Assembly (NCBI GenBank): GCA_017646555.1 | Contig: JAGCMG010000100.1 | Span: 1-11,300 of the forward strand | Direction: 5' to 3' | From: Clostridia bacterium | Lineage (GTDB): Bacteria; Bacillota; Clostridia; Christensenellales; Borkfalkiaceae | Length of the DNA stretch: 11,300 nucleotides | Shown: in pieces, positions 6,628 through 11,300 of the stretch | How positions within the stretch are numbered: the stretch's first letter is position 1 | Layout of the letters: each line of letters begins with the position of its first letter | The notes under the pieces: model-generated | What the model saw: only the letters and a program-made list of their open reading frames with translations | Told to the model about the DNA's origin: nothing | Databases searched by the model: none | Translations under genes and position numbers: made by a program

Positions 6628-7713
6628 ATGAAGAAAACTATTTCATTATTTTTAACGTTATTATTCGCATTAACTTTAATAGTTAGCGCGCCTAATCAAG
6701 TTTTAGCAACTTTTTACGACGGCAACGACATAAGAATTGACCGTCCTAACGAAAACCTTGCTTGTGGTCAAAAAATCATTTATTTTGGTGCTGATAGCGA
6801 TATTTCAAACAATTTTAACTGTTATAGTAGCATAGGGCAAATGCCATACGTTCAAGACGGCGAAGTTATTTGTATTCCTAATGCTGACCAACAAAAAATC
6901 GTTAGTAAAACGACATATACGGGCGATATCGATATAAGCGTTGATATTAGACCACTTGCTAACAGTATGGTGCTTGACGCAGGTTTAATTATAGGTGGTT
7001 CAAACGCGTCCAACCCAACTGATAAAATTACGGCTTATACTTTGGTTGTTTCTAAAAGTTCAAACAGCGCTAAGTACAAGGTTATTTTACAAAGAAAAAA
7101 TCAAGTGCATATCGGCAATTTAGTTTCTTCGTCCGATATTACTTATAACGGCAAAGAGATAAAATTACGCGCTGTGGTAAAAAGAAACGTTTTATACGCG
7201 TTTAGTGACGGAAACTTTTTATTCACTTGCGATTTAAGTGATTATAATGGTGGCGCAGTAGGGCTTATGCAATACTATTCGGCTGTTGCGTTTGATAATT
7301 TTAAGGTTTTATCTTCATCAATTAGTTTAGATAAGACTAAGTTAAATTCTTTAATAACAAGGTTTAATTCGCTTACTAAAAGCCAATGGATAGAAAGTCA
7401 ATATAATTCACTTCAAACTAAAATAACGGCAGTTAGTTCGTTTAAGTATACTTCGCAAACTCAAATCGACGAAGATATAGTGATTATAGAAAAAATGTTT
7501 TCTAACTTGAAAAAGAGTTACACGAAAGAACAACTAACTACGCTTACAAATCAATGTAGAGCGTTAAGCGCAAGTTATTTTTCAACTGAAAACGCTTATA
7601 GTTCTATGCAACGCTTAATTTCGCGTGCTGATAGCGTTAGTAGTACTAATTTGGTTGAAATTTCAAGCCTTTACACAAGTATGGAAACGCTCAAAAATTC
7701 TAACGGGGGTTAA
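6628..7713 (+). CDS. Secreted protein with CBM66/LamG-like sandwich and two FIVAR-like modules
   Basis: 361 residues. Signal peptide about 1-27, cleavage likely after QVLA. Residues about 50-228 form a concanavalin-like beta sandwich of the CBM66 / 3-keto-disaccharide-hydrolase-like kind: DGEVICIP, a VSKTTYTGDIDISVDI strand, AGLIIGGSN, YTLVVSKS, KLRAVVKRNVLYAFSDG, GGAVGLMQYYSAVAFDNFKVL. Two helical repeats (235-296 and 297-357) match the FIVAR pattern of large clostridial glycosidases, with LNSLITRF, SQYNSLQTKI and AYSSMQRLIS helices. No catalytic acids or membrane anchor are evident, so a binding or accessory role is likely. AGGAGG six bases before the ATG overlaps the stop of the lipoprotein gene, indicating coupled translation. 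The GH36 gene follows two bases after the stop. Confidence 0.75.
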   Translation: MKKTISLFLTLLFALTLIVSAPNQVLATFYDGNDIRIDRPNENLACGQKIIYFGADSDISNNFNCYSSIGQMPYVQDGEVICIPNADQQKIVSKTTYTGDIDISVDIRPLANSMVLDAGLIIGGSNASNPTDKITAYTLVVSKSSNSAKYKVILQRKNQVHIGNLVSSSDITYNGKEIKLRAVVKRNVLYAFSDGNFLFTCDLSDYNGGAVGLMQYYSAVAFDNFKVLSSSISLDKTKLNSLITRFNSLTKSQWIESQYNSLQTKITAVSSFKYTSQTQIDEDIVIIEKMFSNLKKSYTKEQLTTLTNQCRALSASYFSTENAYSSMQRLISRADSVSSTNLVEISSLYTSMETLKNSNGG

Positions 7714-7715
7714 TT

Positions 7716-9833
7716 ATGAAAAAGAAGTTATTTGCAGTAGCCGTTACGGCGATATTGCTTGTGACGGCGATAATTGCTCCGTTAATTAGCGAAAAACAAA
7801 ACTACGCAAGCGCGTCTTCTTACGTTACAGGCCCGAAAAATAAGGCAACCGATATTTATTGTGATTTAGTTGATAATTTATCAAAATTTCCTGTATCATT
7901 TAATTACGGCAACGAAATTTATAACGGTTTTGGTAGAGATTTTAGAATTATTGATAGAAACGTTTCACAGCAAACCGATAAAACTTCGATAACTTTTGAC
8001 TTTTTACATAGAGACAATAAGTTATTAGTTACGCTTGATACGGCTGTTTACCCAGCATACGGCGCTTATGAATGGACGGTTTATTTTTCGGCTTACGGTA
8101 GTTCTAAAACGAACGTCATTAAAAACTTAAAGTCGGCTGATTTACAAGTTTCAGGGCAAAACCCTGCGTTAAAAGGTATGAACGGTGACTATACTTATAG
8201 ATATTCGCCGTATGAATACAACGATTTATCAAGCGCAAAAGTATATACTTCAACGCGTGGTAGACCGTCGCACGACCAATTTCCGTACTTTAACTTAGAA
8301 CACGACGACGGTGGTGTAATCGTTGCAGTTGGTTGGCCGGGGACTTGGTCTGCGTCATTTAAAGAAGTTAGCGACGGCGTTACTCATATTGAAACGACGG
8401 GTACGGTGGGTTTAAACACTTACTTAAATGCAGGCGAAACTATTCGTACGCCACTTATGGCTTTCGTCGTTTATGAAGAACGCGACGAAGATTTAGCAAC
8501 TAATGCTTGGAGAAAATGGTATATTGATTGCAATATGCCAAAAGAAAGTGGTGAACTTCAAAAGGGTAAAGTAGCGACCTGCTTACCGTGGGATACTGGT
8601 GGTGATTCGTCTATTACCACGTTGCAAGCGCAAAACCTTGCTACATATCAAAACTTCTACAAACACGGTTTTTATCCTGATATCAATTGGATAGACGCAA
8701 GTTGGTATAAATCGGTTTCAAACGGAACTTTAACGACTTATAAGCAAGGCGCGCCATCAACCGACTGGTTTAAAACAGGGAATTGGAGCATTGACACGAC
8801 ACAATGGCCTAATATGTCGCAAGTAACCGACTACGTTAGAGCAAACGGTGGTAAAACTTTATTATGGTTTGAACCTGAACGCGTTGGTAGTAGCGATTAT
8901 AAAACTATTCAAACTAATACGGGGATTAAACCTGAATGGTTGTTGCCACAAAGCAGTCGTGACCGTACGCTCTTTAATCTTGGCAATAAAGATGCGTTAA
9001 GTTATATGTTCAATAAGATTTGTAGCGTAATAGACAGCGCTAAAATCGACCATTATAGAGAAGATTTTAATACCGACCCTAATGTCAATTGGGATATAGC
9101 CGACGCTATTCAAGGGGCAAACCGTAAAGGCATAACGGAAAACTTACATCTTCAAGGTCACCTAAAACTTTGGGATATGTTACTTGACCGTTATCCAAAT
9201 ATGATAATCGATTCCTGCGCATCGGGTGGTGGTAGAAACGATTTAGAAAGTATGCGTCGCGCAGTACCGTATCACCGTACTGATGCTGAGGAACATAATA
9301 CGGCAAAAACCTCAATTGCAATGAATTCGGTAATGTTTAAGTGGTTGCCGTACTTTGGCTCAGCAGCGTACGATAGAAACACTTGGACTGACATTGAAGA
9401 ATACAATAGTAGAGCAGGCTACGCAGGCGTTTATAAAATGGTATTTATGTTTAATAGCGCAAGTGAAAATTTTTATACGAAAGTTAAAAATTATACCAAA
9501 GAATATTATGAGTTTGCAAAGCATCTTTACGATAATTATTATCTTTTAACTAATTGGAATTCAAGTAGTGATACTTCGGCTTGGACGGCTTGGGAATTCT
9601 TTAACGAAACTAATGGAACGGGCGTTATGCAATTATTCCGCGAAGACACTTGTGAAATTTCATCTATGAACGTTAAACTTAAAGGACTTAATGCAAGCGT
9701 AAACTATAAACTTTCAAGATTTGACGGCACGGTAGTTTGTCAAGGAACGGGTAGTTATTTAATGAATACCGGGTATAATTTCACAATCAATCAAAAGCGT
9801 GGTTCGGACGTATTGTTTATTGCAAAAGTTTAG
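7716..9833 (+). CDS. Secreted GH36-type alpha-galactosidase-like glycoside hydrolase
   Basis: 705 residues with a signal peptide (about 1-33, cleavage after YASA). The fold is that of GH36 (clan GH-D): an N-terminal beta-supersandwich (about 45-260, with GDYTYRYSPYE and VIVAVGWPGTW), a TIM barrel (about 285-600) and a C-terminal beta domain (about 615-705). Barrel landmarks are LPWDTGG (290-296), DINWIDASWY (322-331), LLWFEPERV (382-390), HYREDFN (446-452) and DSCASGGGRNDLE (499-511). By analogy with GH36, D450 would be the nucleophile and D509 the acid/base. The nucleophile strand differs from the usual KxDxN, so this is a divergent subgroup. The substrate could be alpha-galactosides or alpha-GalNAc. 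It is the last and only clearly catalytic gene of the operon, with GGGGG upstream of its ATG and a terminator after it. Confidence 0.87.
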   Translation: MKKKLFAVAVTAILLVTAIIAPLISEKQNYASASSYVTGPKNKATDIYCDLVDNLSKFPVSFNYGNEIYNGFGRDFRIIDRNVSQQTDKTSITFDFLHRDNKLLVTLDTAVYPAYGAYEWTVYFSAYGSSKTNVIKNLKSADLQVSGQNPALKGMNGDYTYRYSPYEYNDLSSAKVYTSTRGRPSHDQFPYFNLEHDDGGVIVAVGWPGTWSASFKEVSDGVTHIETTGTVGLNTYLNAGETIRTPLMAFVVYEERDEDLATNAWRKWYIDCNMPKESGELQKGKVATCLPWDTGGDSSITTLQAQNLATYQNFYKHGFYPDINWIDASWYKSVSNGTLTTYKQGAPSTDWFKTGNWSIDTTQWPNMSQVTDYVRANGGKTLLWFEPERVGSSDYKTIQTNTGIKPEWLLPQSSRDRTLFNLGNKDALSYMFNKICSVIDSAKIDHYREDFNTDPNVNWDIADAIQGANRKGITENLHLQGHLKLWDMLLDRYPNMIIDSCASGGGRNDLESMRRAVPYHRTDAEEHNTAKTSIAMNSVMFKWLPYFGSAAYDRNTWTDIEEYNSRAGYAGVYKMVFMFNSASENFYTKVKNYTKEYYEFAKHLYDNYYLLTNWNSSSDTSAWTAWEFFNETNGTGVMQLFREDTCEISSMNVKLKGLNASVNYKLSRFDGTVVCQGTGSYLMNTGYNFTINQKRGSDVLFIAKV

Positions 9834-9908
9834 TTTAATTTTATTGTTTTGTTAATTTTCACGCATAACGGTATAGTGAAACTTGACCAAATATTATAAA
9901 TATAAATA

Positions 9909-9937
9909 AAAAAGCGACGGTTTTGCCGTCGCTTTTT
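9909..9937 (+). terminator. Intrinsic terminator of the secreted operon
   Basis: AAAAAGCGACGG (9909-9920) pairs perfectly with CCGTCGCTTTTT (9926-9937) across a TTTTG loop, about 75 bases after the GH36 stop. The T-run follows the GC-rich stem. The A-run on the left arm makes it able to stop minus-strand transcription too. Confidence 0.92.
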
Positions 9938-9965
9938 ATATTAGTTTTTATTAATTTTTATTGAT

Positions 9966-10271
9966 TTATTTTGCTTTTGGGTATTCGTTGCAAAGTAATC
10001 TATAAGGGGCTTCGTCTTCTTCGATTTTAGGGAATCTACCAGCGGGTGGGTTAAATCTATTATCGTTATTATCGTCAAGCGTTTGAAGAGAAAGATTAAG
10101 CGGAAATATTTTATCTAAAACCCTAACTGAATGGATGTTGTGGTGGAAGTGTCTATTTGTGTGTTTACAGTATAATTCATCTAAAAACTTTTCGCCAGTG
10201 TGTCCAAAAGGCGTATGACCGATGAAGAGATAATTTGTTAAAGCATCTCTATTTTTATAAAGAAAATGCGC
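9966..10271 (-). pseudogene. Decayed fragment of a dGTPase-like HD phosphohydrolase
   Basis: An open minus-strand frame of 101 codons ending at TAA (9966-9968) contains no ATG, GTG or TTG, and a TAA (10272-10274) bounds its 5' side, so it cannot be translated normally. Residues 17-33 read IGHTPFGHTGEKFLDEL and 42-54 read FHHNIHSVRVLDK. These closely match the core of dGTP triphosphohydrolase-like HD proteins, which normally read HDxGHTPFGHxGE...HNxxSxRV. The metal-binding HD dipeptide expected just before IGH is replaced by LF. After LNLSLQTLDD the match ends and a short unrelated tail follows (RFNPPAGRFPKIEED to YPKAK), suggesting a deletion junction. The N-terminal and C-terminal thirds of the family are absent. 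It is an inactive remnant. Confidence 0.7.
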
Positions 10272-10299
10272 TTATTATTTTTAAATAATATTTTTTTTG

Positions 10300-10327
10300 T
10301 TGTCGTTTTTGTTGTAGTCTATATAGT
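10300..10327 (+). promoter_or_regulatory. Weak candidate promoter for the final gene
   Basis: TTGTCG (10300-10305) and TATAGT (10322-10327) are separated by 16 bases, with further TATAAT hexamers at 10339 and 10345 that lack a good -35. The AT-rich stretch makes false matches easy, so the exact promoter is uncertain. Confidence 0.3.
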
Positions 10328-10416
10328 AGAATACATTATATAATTATAATGAAGAATTTTATCATTAATTATATTCGCGAAAAATAAATTAAAAAATTAA
10401 TAAAAAATAAAATTCA

Positions 10417-10436
10417 GGTGTACTATTGGTGTACAC
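10417..10436. promoter_or_regulatory. GTGTAC/GTACAC inverted repeat, candidate operator
   Basis: GGTGTAC occurs at 10417-10423 and again at 10428-10434, eleven bases apart. GTGTAC (10418-10423) and GTACAC (10431-10436) also form a 6-bp inverted repeat around seven bases. It lies 45-65 bases before the ATG of the final gene, in its probable leader or promoter. It could be a repressor site or a leader hairpin; it stands out from the surrounding A/T-only DNA. Confidence 0.4.
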
Positions 10437-10480
10437 AGGGATGTAAATTAAACGTATAAATAAATTTAAGGAGCAAAAAT

Positions 10481-11300
10481 ATGCCTAACACATCTTTAGA
10501 AGACAAAATCAAACTTTTTAACACGAAATACAACGTAAAATTTGATCCACACGCCGTTGCTGAAGAAGCAAGAATAGACGACGTGCTTGATGGATTTCGT
10601 TTTGATCAACAAGATCCAAAAGTTAAACAAGCATCAAATTATTTAAAAACTTTATTTGAAACGCTTTCAGATAGCCTTAACGCGCAAACTCAAATCAATG
10701 CAACAGGTTACTATGACTTATCAGATTTTAATATTGTAAAATTTGTTAATGAATTTGAAGAAATTATGGCGCAAAGAAATGCTGAATCAAAAGAGCCTAA
10801 AGAACGTAAACCGTTTGAGGGAATGAATTTTGAAAAGTTGATTGAAAAAACGACCGCCAAAACTAAAGAATACGATAAAACATTATATAGTATTTGGGCA
10901 AATAAAGTTGTTGATGGTAAAATTTCGTTTAAAACGTTAAAGAAAATTACCGATGAATCTATAAGAAATATTGAAAGACAAGAAAGAGAGAACCGCCCTA
11001 TAAGCCGTGAAGATTTAACGAATATCGTTTTAGCGCATGAAGCAATGTTTAGAGTTTCTCAATCAAGAGGATTCTTTTGGAAATTATTCAATTTCTTTAG
11101 AGAAGATAGATATTTAGATTCATTATCAAATAAAAGAATGGAATACGTTAATAAAAATTATCCAGTGCAAGACATTTTAGATAAAATTCCAGACTCTGTT
11201 ATGAAAGAAACGTATACAAATACAAAATACGCATTAAATCATATAAATGAGAAAAAATACGAAGTTAAACGCCAAGCAGAAGAGAAAAAGGCAGAAGAAC
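10481..11300 (+). CDS. Unrecognised charged helical protein, 3' end beyond window
   Basis: The frame opens at ATG 10481, with AAGGAG seven bases upstream, and runs 273 codons to the window edge without a stop. I do not recognise the family. The product (MPNTSLEDKIKLFNTKYNVK...) has no signal peptide or membrane segment and is rich in Lys, Glu, Asp and Asn. It is predicted by eye to be largely helical, ending in a Lys/Glu coiled-coil-like stretch (EKKYEVKRQAEEKKAEE). A more hydrophobic aromatic patch, SRGFFWKLFNFFRED, lies around residues 198-212. The gene is cytoplasmic by appearance and could be structural or regulatory. Upstream are a candidate promoter and an inverted repeat, so it is probably the first gene of its own unit. 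Coding status is well supported by length and ribosome binding site; function is unknown. Confidence 0.8.
   Translation, partial: MPNTSLEDKIKLFNTKYNVKFDPHAVAEEARIDDVLDGFRFDQQDPKVKQASNYLKTLFETLSDSLNAQTQINATGYYDLSDFNIVKFVNEFEEIMAQRNAESKEPKERKPFEGMNFEKLIEKTTAKTKEYDKTLYSIWANKVVDGKISFKTLKKITDESIRNIERQERENRPISREDLTNIVLAHEAMFRVSQSRGFFWKLFNFFREDRYLDSLSNKRMEYVNKNYPVQDILDKIPDSVMKETYTNTKYALNHINEKKYEVKRQAEEKKAEE

Noticed and set aside
9106..9321. Minus-strand 71-codon frame inside the GH36 gene
   Set aside because: It is antisense to the catalytic barrel of a clear glycosidase, with no recognisable family or ribosome binding site.
9355..9549. Plus-strand 64-codon frame in another phase of the GH36 gene
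   Set aside because: The GH36 frame is continuous through this stretch with conserved residues, so no frameshift or nested gene is needed.
9857..9881. TTTCAC/GTGAAA hairpin after the GH36 gene as a regulatory element
   Set aside because: A 6-bp stem with a 13-base loop in AT-rich DNA is expected by chance, and the real terminator lies just after it.

Overview
The window looks like a low-GC Gram-positive chromosome, probably a gut- or rumen-type Clostridia or relative. Coding is AT-rich, ribosome binding sites are strong AGGAGG types, exported proteins carry Firmicute-style signal peptides including one lipobox, and terminators are U-tailed hairpins. No rRNA, CRISPR array, insertion sequence or intact tRNA was found.

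Region 1 (1-3927) is a compact plus-strand cluster: the 3' part of a MutT-like Nudix hydrolase, then hamA (DUF1837, PD-(D/E)xK-type nuclease motifs) four bases later, then hamB (SF2 helicase). hamA and hamB form a two-gene Hachiman anti-phage system. In characterised examples HamA and HamB form a complex; HamB is a DNA-sensing helicase and HamA a nuclease. The Nudix gene looks co-transcribed and could be a passenger or an accessory. After hamB lie about 315 non-coding bases with repeats and a CCTCC-loop hairpin that may be a small RNA or a decayed tRNA-Arg fragment, followed by a strong terminator.

Region 2 (3928-4852) holds a convergent minus-strand gene for a short protein with one membrane segment and an RCK_C/TrkA_C-like domain. 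Its terminator lies downstream, and it may be the remnant of a larger transporter. About 350 bases of AT-rich intergenic DNA follow.

Region 3 (4853-9937) is a three-gene secreted carbohydrate operon with a recognisable promoter (TTGACT and TGATAAAAT), strong ribosome binding sites and a terminator. The genes encode (i) a lipoprotein with four tandem CBM_X2-like modules and a C-terminal beta-sandwich, (ii) a secreted protein with a CBM66/LamG-like sandwich and two FIVAR-like helical modules, and (iii) a secreted GH36-type alpha-galactosidase-like enzyme. A likely division of labour is a surface anchor or glycan binder, an auxiliary binding protein and a catalytic enzyme acting on an alpha-galactosyl or alpha-GalNAc glycan.

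Region 4 (9938-11300) has a decayed minus-strand fragment of a dGTPase-like HD phosphohydrolase that has no start codon and has lost its HD dipeptide. An AT-rich regulatory region with a GTGTAC/GTACAC inverted repeat follows. Last is the 5' part of an unrecognised, highly charged helical protein that runs off the window.

The hamAB segment differs in codon preference from the secreted operon and is followed by gene fragments, which fits an accessory, exchangeable locus.
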